Source: Phyllobacteriaceae bacterium (GTDB taxonomy: Bacteria; Pseudomonadota; Alphaproteobacteria; Rhizobiales; Rhizobiaceae). Taken from it: 64,000 nt of DNA. Location: assembly GCA_024742765.1 (NCBI GenBank), contig JANSXT010000014.1, positions 1-64,000 of the forward strand, read 5' to 3'. A program made the position numbers and the translations under genes. The notes beneath the pieces were generated by a model. The model made no database searches, was not told where the DNA came from, and was given only the letters and a program-made list of their open reading frames with translations. This document shows, in pieces, positions 45,523 through 56,496 of the stretch; position 1 is the stretch's first letter; each line of letters starts with the position of its first letter.

Positions 45523-46227
45523 TCAGTCCGCGCGACTGGCCATGATCGATTTGGGCAGGCCGGCGACCCGTTCCATGGCGATGTCGGCATCGGGGAACAG
45601 ATGGGCCATGTCGTGGCGGGTCAAAAGCTTGACCTCCTCGACGACCGACCGTGCCTTCCGGTAATCGGGTTCGCGGTCGTAAAAACCGAGCCTGCGCATC
45701 TGCAGAAGGTGCGTGCGCAAGCGGGCCGGCAGCCACTGATAGCCCGGCACGCGGAAGTGCGGTTCGAGCGGAAACCAGAAATTGGGCGTCTGGACGAAAT
45801 AGCGCGGCGCCAGACGGCGAACATTGTCGGCAAACTGGCCGATCCGGTCCCATCCGCCGACATGTTCGATCACCGAATTGGAGTGGACCAGATCAAAGGC
45901 GTTTGCCTTGTAACTCTGCGTGTCGCAGGCATCGCCGGCCCGGGCCTCGAACAGGCCGGTATCCTTGACCGGTACGAGATCGCTTTCAAGGTTGACCAGA
46001 TGGATCCTGATGCGTCCGCGATGGCGCGCCAGGAACTCGGTGGCGATCGTCCAGTAGACCTCGCGCCCGCCGAGATCGATGATGTCGATCGTCTTGCGAC
46101 CATCGAGCGCCTGTTCGATCAGCGCCTCGACCCGGGCAAAACGGGCGCGGCGAAAACGGCTCTCGATGGATGTCGGGTTGGAATAGGGATCGGCAATGGG
46201 TTGGGCGGCAAGTGTTTGGCTGGTCAT
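45523..46227 (-). CDS. Class I SAM-dependent methyltransferase
   Basis: 234 residues. Motif I is IDIIDLGGREVYWTIATEF; the acidic end of beta-2 is VNLESDL; motif post-I is GDACDT; AFDLVHSNSVIEHVGGWDR is the type-11 motif. The second half (VQTPNFWFPLEPHFRVPGYQWLP) is characteristic of methyltransferases near polysaccharide or O-antigen genes. Start ATG 46227 (MTSQTL) preferred over 46254. No adjacent partner. Substrate unknown. Confidence 0.82.
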   Translation of the reverse strand: MTSQTLAAQPIADPYSNPTSIESRFRRARFARVEALIEQALDGRKTIDIIDLGGREVYWTIATEFLARHRGRIRIHLVNLESDLVPVKDTGLFEARAGDACDTQSYKANAFDLVHSNSVIEHVGGWDRIGQFADNVRRLAPRYFVQTPNFWFPLEPHFRVPGYQWLPARLRTHLLQMRRLGFYDREPDYRKARSVVEEVKLLTRHDMAHLFPDADIAMERVAGLPKSIMASRAD

Positions 46228-46444
46228 CGGATATCGCTTCTTCAAAAAATGCATATGTGCCGAGCCGGACGGCTCGACGCCAAGAGCGGTCTATATGCCC
46301 GCGGAGAAAGCCGTTGTGAAACAAGACCTTCATATTGGGTTAACGCTTGTGTCCCGCAATGACGCGCCCGCCGGAGCGATCACGTTTGATTGCCCTTGGG
46401 TCAGTTTGCGCTAACTCCCATGCTTTGAAGCGGAGGAAAACGAC

Positions 46445-46873
46445 ATGCGCAGGATTTCGGCCGCCACGGCGGCGCTCTTCACACTGATTTCAACCGCGGC
46501 GCTGGCGCAGGGAACGCCATCGCCGGACGGTGCGGAGGTCTATATCGTCAATCTGGACGACGGGGCGGCCGTGCAGAGCCCGGTCACGATCGTGTTCGGC
46601 ATGCGCGGCATGGGTGTCGCACCGGCAGGCGTTGAGATGGAGGGAACGGGCCACCATCACCTGTTCCTCAACCGGGCGCCGTTCGGCGAAGCGGATGCAG
46701 CGGTCAACATCCCGGCCGACGACAACCACATCCATTTCGGCGGCGGACAGACGGAAGTGACGCTTGAATTACCCGCCGGCGAGCACACGCTGCAGCTTGT
46801 CACCGGCGATCACAATCACATTCCGCACGACCCGCCGGTTGTCTCGGAGGTGATCACCATTACCGTTGAGTAA
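46445..46873 (+). CDS. Periplasmic DUF4399 family protein
   Basis: 142 residues. Signal peptide MRRISAATAALFTLISTAALAQG. The core is His-rich: MEGTGHHHLFLNRAP, DDNHIHFGGGQTEVTLELPAGEHTLQLVTGDHNHIPHDPPV, as in DUF4399. The His/Asp set suggests metal binding, but this is unproven. GCGGAGGAAAACGAC gives a good ribosome site. Convergent with edd, 8 bases apart. The 217-base region before it contains a small hairpin (CGAGCCG-GA-CGGCTCG at 46261-46276). Confidence 0.82.
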   Translation: MRRISAATAALFTLISTAALAQGTPSPDGAEVYIVNLDDGAAVQSPVTIVFGMRGMGVAPAGVEMEGTGHHHLFLNRAPFGEADAAVNIPADDNHIHFGGGQTEVTLELPAGEHTLQLVTGDHNHIPHDPPVVSEVITITVE

Positions 46874-46881
46874 GTCAAGGC

Positions 46882-48792
<1,911 letters not shown>

Positions 48793-48837
48793 GGCGTGAT
48801 CTCCGGATCGGGCATTGAGGTCCAGTCTATGCGGCGC

Positions 48838-49557
48838 TCATGGCGCCCAGAAGACATGGACCGGCGTTGCAGTCTGGTGCAGCACCGCGCGAACGGGCAT
48901 GGCGTCGACATCGGTGCCGCCGAGCGCGCTTTCAAGGACGGCCTTCTTTTCGGCGCCCTCAATGTGCAGCGCGACGAAACGGGCATCGAGGATCGGCGGA
49001 AGCGTCAGCGTCAGGCGCGGTTCGCCCGCCCCTTCGGCAAAGATGGGAACGACCTTGTCACCGCCGTCCGGATCGAGCGCCTCGGCCAGCCGGTCGCCGC
49101 CTGGGAAAAAGGAGGCGGTGTGGCCGTCCGTGCCCATGCCCAGAATGCAGGCGTCCAGGCGGTGGCCGTCCTGTTCGAAGGCGGCCTGCGACAGGCGCGC
49201 ACATTCGGCCGGCGTGTGCGCGTCGACCACATAGGGCACGAAGCGCGCGTCAGCCGCCCGGTTTTGCAAAAGATGCCGCCGCACCAGCCCGGCATTGGCA
49301 CGCTCATGGTCCGGCGGCACCAGACGCTCATCGACCAGAAGCACCATCACCGACCCCCAGTCCAGTTCGGCCTGTGACAGAACCTCGAAGAAGCGCTTGG
49401 GCGTCGATCCGCCGGAGACGGCCACGGACGCATGCCCGCGCGTCGCGATCCCGCCGGCCAGCTTGGCGGCCACGCCAGCGGCCAGCGCCTCGGCAAGCTG
49501 GTCGCGCGTCTCGTAATCGTGCCGGCTGAGCCCGGCCGGCGTCTCAGTCGCTCTCAT
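48838..49557 (-). CDS. pgl: 6-Phosphogluconolactonase
   Basis: 239 residues, NagB/DevB fold. Motifs: ASVAVSGGSTPKRFFEVLS, WGSVMVLLVDERLVPPDHERAN, ILGMGTDGHTASFFPG (active-site G-x-D-G-H-x-A-S-x-F) and RLTLTLPPI. It hydrolyses the lactone made by Zwf. ATG 49557 lies inside the zwf end (14-base overlap), indicating coupled translation. The longer ORF-track start is within zwf. Confidence 0.95.
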   Translation of the reverse strand: MRATETPAGLSRHDYETRDQLAEALAAGVAAKLAGGIATRGHASVAVSGGSTPKRFFEVLSQAELDWGSVMVLLVDERLVPPDHERANAGLVRRHLLQNRAADARFVPYVVDAHTPAECARLSQAAFEQDGHRLDACILGMGTDGHTASFFPGGDRLAEALDPDGGDKVVPIFAEGAGEPRLTLTLPPILDARFVALHIEGAEKKAVLESALGGTDVDAMPVRAVLHQTATPVHVFWAP

Positions 49558-51016
49558 GCCAGGTTCGTCCGTCCCGTTCGATGAGCGCGATCGACGCCGA
49601 CGGCCCCCAGGTGCCGGCCGTGTAGCGCTGGCATTGCTGGCCGGTCTCCTCCCAGGCCGACAGGATGGGATCGACCCACCGCCATGCGGCCTCCACTTCG
49701 TCGCGGCGCATGAACAAGGTCTGGTTGCCGCGGATGACATCCATGATCAGCCGCTCATAGGCATCCGGATTGCGCACATTGAAGGCCGAGGCGAAACTCA
49801 TGTCGAGCGGCACATGGCGAAGCCGCATGCCGCCTGGTCCCGGATCCTTGATCATGATCCACTGCTTGACGCCTTCATCCGGCTGCAGGCGGATGACCAG
49901 ATTGTTGGCCGCCATGCGCCCGCCGGCCTGGCCGAAGATCGAGTGCGGCACCGGTTTGAAGGCGATGACGATCTCCGAGACGCGCGTCGTCATGCGCTTG
50001 CCGGTGCGCAGATAGAAGGGCACGCCGGCCCAGCGCCAATTGCCGATCTCGGCCTTCAGCGCAACGAAGGTCTCGGTGTTGCTTTCGCCGTTTTCGAGTT
50101 CCTCAAGATAGCCCTTGACCGGCCCGCCCGCCGACGCCCCGGCACCATATTGGCCACGCACGGTGAGCTTCTCGACATTGTGCTCGCCCACCGGTTCGAG
50201 CGCCCGCAGGACTTTCAGCTTTTCGTCGCGCACCGCATTGGCGTCCATCGACGAGGGCGGCTCCATGGCGACCAGGCACAAAAGCTGAAGGAGATGGTTC
50301 TGCACCATGTCGCGCAGCGCGCCGGCCTTGTCGTAATAGCCCGCACGGCCTTCAAGCCCGACGGATTCGGCGACCGTAATCTGCACATGATCGATATGGG
50401 CCGAGTTCCACAGCGGCTCGTAGAGCGCGTTGGCAAAGCGCAGTGCCATCAGGTTCTGCACCGTCTCCTTGCCGAGATAATGGTCGATGCGGAAGATCTG
50501 GTCCTCGCGAAAGACCTCGCCGATCGTATCGTTCAGCGCGCGGGCCGATTGCAGGTCGCGGCCGATCGGCTTTTCGACGATGATCCGCGTTTCGGGCGTG
50601 ATCAGCCCGTTGTCGCGCAGGCGCGTGGCAATGTCGCCGAACAGGGAGGGGCTGACTGCCAGATAACAGGCGCGCTTCTTGCCCGCATCGGTTTCAAGCG
50701 TCTTGGCCAGCGTTGACCAGCCGCGCTCCGATTTGACGTCGACCGACACATAATCGAGTTTGGCGAGAAACTTCTCCACTTCTTCGGCGTCGAGATCGTC
50801 CTTGATATGGGTCTTCAGCGCGGTGTGCGCGAAGTCGCGATAGTCTTTGGCCGACAGGTCGGACCGCGAGGCGCCGATGATGCGCGTCGGCTCGGTCATC
50901 TGGCCGTCCTTCTGGCGGTGATAAAGGGCAGGCAGGAGCTTGCGTTCGGCGAGGTCGCCGGTGCCGCCGAAGATGATGCAGTCAAACGGATCGACGGGGA
51001 TGATCTGGCTCGACAT
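49544..51016 (-). CDS. zwf: Glucose-6-phosphate 1-dehydrogenase
   Basis: 490 residues. NADP site [21 protein letters not shown] and the active-site peptide [21 protein letters not shown] with its Lys and His. First gene of zwf-pgl-edd, typical of alphaproteobacteria that use the Entner-Doudoroff pathway. ATG 51016 ([12 protein letters not shown]) is the family start. Its promoter lies in the 125-base divergent region, which contains a 19-base palindrome about 41 bases upstream. Confidence 0.96.
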   Translation of the reverse strand: MSSQIIPVDPFDCIIFGGTGDLAERKLLPALYHRQKDGQMTEPTRIIGASRSDLSAKDYRDFAHTALKTHIKDDLDAEEVEKFLAKLDYVSVDVKSERGWSTLAKTLETDAGKKRACYLAVSPSLFGDIATRLRDNGLITPETRIIVEKPIGRDLQSARALNDTIGEVFREDQIFRIDHYLGKETVQNLMALRFANALYEPLWNSAHIDHVQITVAESVGLEGRAGYYDKAGALRDMVQNHLLQLLCLVAMEPPSSMDANAVRDEKLKVLRALEPVGEHNVEKLTVRGQYGAGASAGGPVKGYLEELENGESNTETFVALKAEIGNWRWAGVPFYLRTGKRMTTRVSEIVIAFKPVPHSIFGQAGGRMAANNLVIRLQPDEGVKQWIMIKDPGPGGMRLRHVPLDMSFASAFNVRNPDAYERLIMDVIRGNQTLFMRRDEVEAAWRWVDPILSAWEETGQQCQRYTAGTWGPSASIALIERDGRTWHESD

Positions 51017-51056
51017 CGGAAAAGTCCGGTTGCGGGGAGAATGTCGCAAACAGCAT

Positions 51057-51075
51057 ATTCTAATCGATTTAGAAT
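51057..51075. promoter_or_regulatory. 19-bp palindrome in the zwf / aldehyde dehydrogenase divergent promoter
   Basis: ATTCTAATCGATTTAGAAT has perfect 7-base arms (ATTCTAA / TTAGAAT) around TCGAT. Placed between zwf and the divergent aldehyde dehydrogenase, it is a good operator candidate for a sugar-phosphate regulator (HexR/RpiR class is the obvious analogue, but no such gene is in the window). The same core TTAGAAT recurs, as CATTCTAA, upstream of coxG. Confidence 0.55.
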
Positions 51076-51141
51076 TGCCAGTACCCAGATTGACCGCGCA
51101 GCCGAAATCGCCGAGTCTGGTGGGTCGAAGGGGAGGCCGCC

Positions 51142-52629
51142 ATGCTGACGAAACCGGACAATGCCTACACACGCACCGTCGGCGACGGGCGCCGTGCGAC
51201 GAACATCATTGGCGGCAAGCCGGTCCCGGCGCGATCGGGCGCGACGATCGATGTGGCATCACCCTCGGACGGCGCGGTGTTCGCCTCGATCCCGCGTTCG
51301 GACGGCGCCGATGTCGACGCCGCGGTGGCCGCCGCCCGCGCCGCGTTCGAGACCGGGCCTTGGGCGCGAATGAGCGCGCTCGAACGCGGCCGGCTCCTGT
51401 TCGCGCTGCATGACAAGATCGGCGAGAACGCTGGCGAGCTGGCCGCGCTGGAAAGCCGCGATGCGGGCAAGCCCGCACGGCAGGGCGTCGCCGATGTCAA
51501 TGGCGCGATGCGCTATTTCGAGTTCAATGCCGGCGCCGCCGACAAGCTCAACGGCGATCAGATTCCGTTTCTCGACGGCTACACCGCGCTTGCCATGCGC
51601 GAGCCGCATGGGGTCGTCGCAGGCATCATCCCTTGGAACTATCCGCTGCAGATTCTTGGCCGTGTCGCTGGCGCGGCGCTCGCCATGGGCAACACGCTGG
51701 TGATCAAGCCAGCCGAGGACGCTTCGCTGACGACCATCCGCGTTGCCGAATTGGCGCTGGAGGCCGGCTTCCCCGAAGGCGTGTTCAACGTCGTCACAGG
51801 TTACGGTGCCGAGGCCGGCGCGCCGCTTTCGGCGCACCCGGATGTCGACTATGTCACCTTCACCGGCTCGCCGGTTACCGGAACCGCCATCCAGGCGGCG
51901 GCGGCCATCAACAATCGCGGCGTCACCATGGAGCTTGGCGGCAAGTCGCCGCAGATCCTTTTTGCGGACGCCGATCTCGAAGCGGCGATGCCGGTTCTGG
52001 TCAACGCGATCATCCAGAATGGCGGCCAGACGTGTTCGGCCGGCAGCCGCATCTTGGTCGAACGCTCCATCCACGACACGGTGGCCGCGCAGCTTGCCGA
52101 GCGCTTTTCCGCGCTGGTCGCCGAACCGCACTGGGCCGATGGCGATCTGGGTCCGCTGGTCAATGCGGTCCAGGCCGACCGGGTCGCCGGCTTTGTCGAT
52201 GCTGCCAAGGCCGCTGGCACGCCGGTTCTCGCCGAAGGTCAGGTCTCCGGCGACGCGCCAGCGGGCGGGCATTATGTGGCGCCGGTCCTGTTCGGCGGCG
52301 TCGACCCGGAAAGCGATCTGGCCCGCCAGGAGGTGTTCGGGCCGGTCCTGTCCATGCTCGCCTTCGATGGCGAAGACGAGGCGATCCGGCTCGCCAACGC
52401 CACCGATTTCGGGCTGGTCGCCGCGGTCTGGACCCGCGATGGCGGGCGCCAGTTCCGCGTCGCCCGCGCGATCCGGTCCGGTCAGGTCTTCGTCAATTGC
52501 TATGGCGCCGGCGGCGGCGTTGAACTGCCCTTTGGCGGCTTCAAGAAGTCCGGCCATGGCCGCGAAAAGGGGCTTGAGGCGCTGCGCGACATGAGCGCCA
52601 CCAAGGCCATCATCTTCAATCACGGATAG
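51142..52629 (+). CDS. NAD(P)-dependent aldehyde dehydrogenase
   Basis: 495 residues of the classical ALDH family. Catalytic Cys in NGGQTCSAGSR and Glu in MELGGKSPQI; NAD site VAGIIPWNYPLQILGRVAGAALAMGNTLVIKPAE; C-terminal PFGGFKKSGHGREKGLEAL. Oxidises an aldehyde to its acid. The exact substrate is unknown. GGGAGGCCGCC precedes the start. Followed after 15 bases by an SDR gene, so the pair could handle an alcohol/aldehyde couple. Confidence 0.9.
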   Translation: MLTKPDNAYTRTVGDGRRATNIIGGKPVPARSGATIDVASPSDGAVFASIPRSDGADVDAAVAAARAAFETGPWARMSALERGRLLFALHDKIGENAGELAALESRDAGKPARQGVADVNGAMRYFEFNAGAADKLNGDQIPFLDGYTALAMREPHGVVAGIIPWNYPLQILGRVAGAALAMGNTLVIKPAEDASLTTIRVAELALEAGFPEGVFNVVTGYGAEAGAPLSAHPDVDYVTFTGSPVTGTAIQAAAAINNRGVTMELGGKSPQILFADADLEAAMPVLVNAIIQNGGQTCSAGSRILVERSIHDTVAAQLAERFSALVAEPHWADGDLGPLVNAVQADRVAGFVDAAKAAGTPVLAEGQVSGDAPAGGHYVAPVLFGGVDPESDLARQEVFGPVLSMLAFDGEDEAIRLANATDFGLVAAVWTRDGGRQFRVARAIRSGQVFVNCYGAGGGVELPFGGFKKSGHGREKGLEALRDMSATKAIIFNHG

Positions 52630-52644
52630 CGAGCGCTCTTGAAC

Positions 52645-53394
52645 ATGGGCAGACTGGACGGCAAGGCCGCCATCATCACCGGCGGCGCCGGCGGCTTCGG
52701 CGCCGGCATGACACGGCGCTTCATCGAGGAGGGCGCGCGCGTCCTGATCGCCGACATGAACGCCAAGCGGGCCGAGACGCTCGCCGCCGAACTGGGCGAG
52801 GCGGCGGTGCCGCTGACGGTCGATGTGTCGCTGGGCAACGATATCGAGCGCATGGTGCAAACGGCCTACGATGCATTCGGCCGGGTCGACATCATGATCA
52901 ACAATGCCGGCTACAGCCACCGCAACGGCGATCTGCTCGGTGTCGACGAGCACGATTTCGACCTGATTTTTTCGGTCAACATGAAGGCGATCTACCACGC
53001 CACCCGCGCCGTGGTGCCGATCATGGAGGGCCAGGGGGGCGGCGCGATCATCACCACCGCATCGACGGCGGGGCTGAGGCCGCGGCCGGGCCTGACCTGG
53101 TACAACGCGTCCAAGGGCTGGGCGATCACCGCAACGAAATCAATGGCGGTGGAACTGGCGCCGAAAAACATCCGCGTCAATTGCCTGTGCCCGGTTGCCG
53201 GCGAGACCGGCATGCTGGCGACCTTCATGGGCACCGACACGCCCGAGATCCGCGAAAAGTTCAAGTCGGTGATCCCGCTTGGCCGCTTTTCGACGCCCGC
53301 CGACATCGCCAATGCGGCGCTCTATCTGGCGTCCGACGAAGCCGCCTTCATCACAGGCGTCGCGCTGGAGGTCGATGGCGGGCGGTGCGTGTGA
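52645..53394 (+). CDS. Short-chain dehydrogenase/reductase (SDR)
   Basis: 249 residues, classical SDR. Cofactor motif ITGGAGGFGAGM, NNAG in DIMINNAGYSH, active-site Ser (TTASTAG) and Tyr-x3-Lys in WYNASKGWAITATK; ends SDEAAFITGVALEVDGGRCV, typical of the 3-oxoacyl reductase-like subgroup. ATG 52645 is preferred to the TTG at 52639 used in the ORF track. Probably co-transcribed with the aldehyde dehydrogenase. Confidence 0.9.
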   Translation: MGRLDGKAAIITGGAGGFGAGMTRRFIEEGARVLIADMNAKRAETLAAELGEAAVPLTVDVSLGNDIERMVQTAYDAFGRVDIMINNAGYSHRNGDLLGVDEHDFDLIFSVNMKAIYHATRAVVPIMEGQGGGAIITTASTAGLRPRPGLTWYNASKGWAITATKSMAVELAPKNIRVNCLCPVAGETGMLATFMGTDTPEIREKFKSVIPLGRFSTPADIANAALYLASDEAAFITGVALEVDGGRCV

Positions 53395-53497
53395 CCAGAT
53401 CGTAACCCGATCGCCGCCTTGTCGCCCGATTTGCGCCGCGCCGGCGCCATGAGCGCGCGTTAGCGCTGTCACCGATTGGATGAAGCGAGGTCGGGTG

Positions 53498-53911
53498 ATG
53501 AAGGAACTGGTTGTCGTGCTGACGCTGATGGGCTGCGACGATGCGGGCGCCCATTGCGATTACATCGATTCGCCCGACGGGCGCTGGCCGTCGATCGCGG
53601 CCTGTCAGGAGGCAGGCGAGGCGCTGCTGACGCGCATCGAGGCCGACTATCCCTCGACGGCGGCGCAGTGCGAAGTGCTCGATGCCGGTGCGATCGCCGT
53701 CGCCGGCGAAACGGTTCCCGCCGACCGACCGGCCGGCGAGATCACCGATGAGACGGCCATCGCGGTCACCCTCTCGCCGCCCACGCGGCGCGGCATGGTG
53801 CGGCGCTGGGTGGCGGTGCCGGTGCGGGCCGTTGCCGGCCAGCCGGCGCGGATTGCGGGCCTTGCCCGGACGACGGCAGACCGCGTCACGGCGCTGCCGC
53901 CGGCCTGGTAG
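53498..53911 (+). CDS. Hypothetical Cys-containing small protein
   Basis: 137 residues, no family recognised. Four Cys at 13, 20, 36 and 58 (LMGCDDAGAHCDYIDSP, SIAACQEAGEAL, AAQCEVLD) suggest two disulfides or a metal site; there is a short hydrophobic start (MKELVVVLTLMG) but no clear signal peptide. The C-terminal 60 residues are Ala/Val/Arg-rich. ATG 53498 fits the GCGAGGTCGGGTG ribosome site better than 53480. Ends 3 bases from the convergent DUF5368-like gene. Confidence 0.5.
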   Translation: MKELVVVLTLMGCDDAGAHCDYIDSPDGRWPSIAACQEAGEALLTRIEADYPSTAAQCEVLDAGAIAVAGETVPADRPAGEITDETAIAVTLSPPTRRGMVRRWVAVPVRAVAGQPARIAGLARTTADRVTALPPAW

Positions 53912-53914
53912 GCG

Positions 53915-54271
53915 TCAAGCCGCGCCGCGCTTGCCGCCGATGACCGCCTGCACCGTGTAGGCGAGAAAGGTCAGGCCGACGGCGCCCGCGAGCCCGATCA
54001 GGATCAGCGCGATCACGTCGATCGGCCCGCCAACATCGCCGAGCCCCGAACGGGTGATGACGAAGACGAACCAGATGGCGGCAATGGCGCCGATGGGGGC
54101 AAGCAGTTCGGCGCGCAGGAACCAGCGGCTGCGCAGCGAGCGGTCGCGCACGATCACATAGACGAAGGCGATGGTGACCAATACGGCGATAACGACAAGT
54201 CCCCAGAACAGGGCCTGGCCGAACATCTCCTCGAGCACGGCGATCAGCGTTCCAAATGTCAGTTCTTCCAT
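53915..54271 (-). CDS. Small three-helix membrane protein, DUF5368-like
   Basis: 118 residues with three hydrophobic helices (about 19-42, 53-73 and 84-108). The start MEELTFGTLIAVLEEMFGQALFW and RDRSLRSRWFLRAELL match what I recall for DUF5368. An excellent ribosome site (AAGGAGG) precedes ATG 54271, 12 bases after the SQR-like gene, so the two are one operon. It may anchor or couple the periplasmic oxidoreductase to the membrane quinone pool; that is a proposal only. Confidence 0.65.
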   Translation of the reverse strand: MEELTFGTLIAVLEEMFGQALFWGLVVIAVLVTIAFVYVIVRDRSLRSRWFLRAELLAPIGAIAAIWFVFVITRSGLGDVGGPIDVIALILIGLAGAVGLTFLAYTVQAVIGGKRGAA

Positions 54272-54283
54272 GATGGTTCCTCC

Positions 54284-55585
54284 TTACGCCCGGCCGCGCA
54301 ACATGGCGTTGTAGGTCGCTTTCAGCGCGATTTCCTTCATCAGCCACGAGACCCACAATTCTTCCAGCGGCGCGATCACGCCGGGGAAGGAGGGCACCAG
54401 ATTGTTGCCATAGTCGAACTCGATCAGCATCGCCCGGCCGACACGGGTAATCAGCGGACAGGACGTATAGCCATTGTAGGTCTCGGTGCCTTCCCGTCCC
54501 GCGATCTGCGCGACGATCTGGTCCTCGACCACCGGCACCTGCCATTTGGCCGACGCAGCCGTCTTGCCCTTGGGCACGCCGGCCACATCGCCGGCGGCGA
54601 ACACGTCCGGATAGCGGTTGTGGCGCAGCGTGTACTGGTCCACCTCGACATAGCCCTGGCCAACCCATTTGTCGGCCCATGGCAGCGGCGAGTTGCGCAC
54701 CACATCCGGCGCGCTCATCGGCGGAATGACGTTGATGAAGTCGAACGGGATCTCCTGATCGCCCTCGGGCGTTGCGAAGGTGGCCACCTTCCGGCCCGGG
54801 TCGATCGCCTTCATCACGTGCTCGTAGCGCGTGTCGAAGCCGCGCTCGCCATAGAGCATGCGGACCTTCTCGTTGACGATCGGCACGCCGAACAGCGATT
54901 TGGAATGGGCCGCATAGATGATCTCGGTCTTGCCGCGATTGCCTTTCCGACGCGCATAATCGTCGGTCAGGAAGGTGTATTTGAGCGGCGCGCCGGCGCA
55001 TTTCATCTCAGTTGCCGGGCGGGTGAAGAGGCCCACGCCGCCTTCGTCGGTGAACCGGTCCATCTCGCGCCAGGTGGCTTCGGCTGCTTCGGGGCTCGCA
55101 TAGACCGAGCCGATGCCGTCCTTGCCGATCAGGCTGACATCCATGCCCTCGATCTGGTCGTAATTGAGCTTCAGACCCGCCGCGACGACGAGATAGTCAT
55201 AGCCGACCGTGGTGCCGCTGTCGGTCGTCACGGTCTTGGCCTCGGGATCGATCTCGGCGGCGCCTTCCTCGATCCAGTTGACCGCGCGCGGCAGCCAGCC
55301 GCTTGTATCACTGACCGAATAGTTCGCGGGTTTCAAACCTGCAGCGATCAGCGTGAAGCCGGGCTGGTAGAGATGGCGCCTGCGCGCATCGATGATGGTG
55401 ATCTCGGCGCCGTCGAGCCGCGCGGCGAGCCGGTTGGCAAGCGACGATCCGGCCGCTCCCGCGCCGATGATGACGATTTTGGCCGATGTCGCCACGCTTT
55501 GCGCGCGCGCCGGACGCGCGGCACCCAGCGCCGTGGCACCGAGCGCGGCCGCCAGAAAGGCGCGTCGGTCGAGATCGAGTGACAT
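54284..55585 (-). CDS. Sulfide:quinone oxidoreductase-like flavoprotein, Tat-exported
   Basis: 433 residues. A Tat-like signal (LDRRAFLAAALGATALGAARPARA) is followed by the FAD site IVIIGAGAAGSSLANRLA and a second Rossmann unit. Two conserved Cys fit the SQR/flavocytochrome c family: Cys196 (MKCAGAPLKY) and Cys376 (YNGYTSCPLI). FAD-binding C-terminal motif DVFAAGDVAGVPKGKTAASAKWQ. A third Cys present in some SQR types was not found, so FCSD-like chemistry is possible. Oxidises sulfide and passes electrons to quinone or cytochrome c in or at the periplasm. ATG 55585 is where the signal starts. Confidence 0.82.
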   Translation of the reverse strand: MSLDLDRRAFLAAALGATALGAARPARAQSVATSAKIVIIGAGAAGSSLANRLAARLDGAEITIIDARRRHLYQPGFTLIAAGLKPANYSVSDTSGWLPRAVNWIEEGAAEIDPEAKTVTTDSGTTVGYDYLVVAAGLKLNYDQIEGMDVSLIGKDGIGSVYASPEAAEATWREMDRFTDEGGVGLFTRPATEMKCAGAPLKYTFLTDDYARRKGNRGKTEIIYAAHSKSLFGVPIVNEKVRMLYGERGFDTRYEHVMKAIDPGRKVATFATPEGDQEIPFDFINVIPPMSAPDVVRNSPLPWADKWVGQGYVEVDQYTLRHNRYPDVFAAGDVAGVPKGKTAASAKWQVPVVEDQIVAQIAGREGTETYNGYTSCPLITRVGRAMLIEFDYGNNLVPSFPGVIAPLEELWVSWLMKEIALKATYNAMLRGRA

Positions 55586-55628
55586 GTGGAACCTCCCGAT
55601 GGTCATGAACAATCGGGCGGACCCTAAT

Positions 55629-55678
55629 GCCGCCGGACGGCCGGCGGCATGATCTATATCAAATTTTTCTTATATAAG
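55629..55678. promoter_or_regulatory. Hairpin and AT palindrome upstream of the SQR-like gene
   Basis: GCCGCCGG-ACGG-CCGGCGGC (55629-55648) is a perfect 8-bp stem. CTTATATAAG (55669-55678) is a perfect 10-bp palindrome inside an AT-rich stretch unlike the surrounding DNA. They lie 44 and 84 bases from the SQR-like start, so they are candidates for a leader hairpin and a promoter or operator. Confidence 0.4.
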
Positions 55679-55701
55679 AGACATCCGCTATGCGGCGCCG
55701 G

Positions 55702-56475
55702 TCATTTCCCGCCGGCGACGAGGTTGCGCCAATTGCGCATCGAGATCAGGTGGCAATAGATCAGCGCCAGCGCGCCGTTCTTGCGCAGCGACAGGAAGGT
55801 CTCATCGTCCAGTTGCGCCAGCTTCTCCTCGTCCACCACCTGAAAACCGGTGATCCGCCGCTTGCTTTCGTCGGGCAGCGTCACATCGGCATTGCGGTCG
55901 ACCAGAAGGCCGGTTTCGGCAATCGCGGCCAAGAGCTTGTCGGTTTCCAGAAGCTGGTTGTGATAGGTCTGGCAGAAGCTCATCGCGTTCTGCGCTGCTT
56001 GGCTCGGCTTGCCGTCCTCGAACAGCGGTTCGCCCTTCTTGGCGTCGAAACAGCGGCTCTTGAGATCGGCGGCCAGCGTCAGCCTGTCCTGCGCCTTGTC
56101 CTCGATAAGGATGAACGGATAGCGCCTGACATAGGCAGGGACGTAGCTGCCGGCGCGCCATTTGCCGCTTTTTTCGACGAACCTGTTTTCACCGGCCGAA
56201 TGGCCGGTGATCACATGCGCCGTGCGGCGGCCGTCCTGCTCGCTGAACACCAGCGGATAATGCAGCGCCGCCTCGGGGAACTCCGCCGCCGCAATGATGA
56301 TCGCGTTCATAGCCGCCGCGCCGCCAAACCGGTTGGGCGCGGTGAAGCGCAGACTGCCATGCAGCCCCGCCGACAGCACCGCCACCGTCTCGTACATGGC
56401 CGGAAGCGCGTTGCCGCCGGTCCCGTTTGCATCGGTGTCCGCGGCGGAGTTGTCGCTGGTCATCGTCTCGGTCAT
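55702..56475 (-). CDS. SapC family protein
   Basis: 257 residues. SapC-type features: NRFGGAAAMNAIIIAAAEFPEAALHYPLVF, YVPAYVRRYPFILIED and CFDAKKGEPLFEDGKPSQAAQNAMSFC, then FQVVDEEKLAQLDDETFLSLRKNGALALIYCHLISM. SapC proteins are cytoplasmic, originally described as S-layer-associated in Campylobacter; their biochemical role is unclear. The start is ATG 56475 rather than the GTG 56478. Last of the ialB-sapC pair, spacing 21 bases. Confidence 0.85.
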   Translation of the reverse strand: MTETMTSDNSAADTDANGTGGNALPAMYETVAVLSAGLHGSLRFTAPNRFGGAAAMNAIIIAAAEFPEAALHYPLVFSEQDGRRTAHVITGHSAGENRFVEKSGKWRAGSYVPAYVRRYPFILIEDKAQDRLTLAADLKSRCFDAKKGEPLFEDGKPSQAAQNAMSFCQTYHNQLLETDKLLAAIAETGLLVDRNADVTLPDESKRRITGFQVVDEEKLAQLDDETFLSLRKNGALALIYCHLISMRNWRNLVAGGK

Positions 56476-56496
56476 CACGTTCCCAACCGGTGCGGA

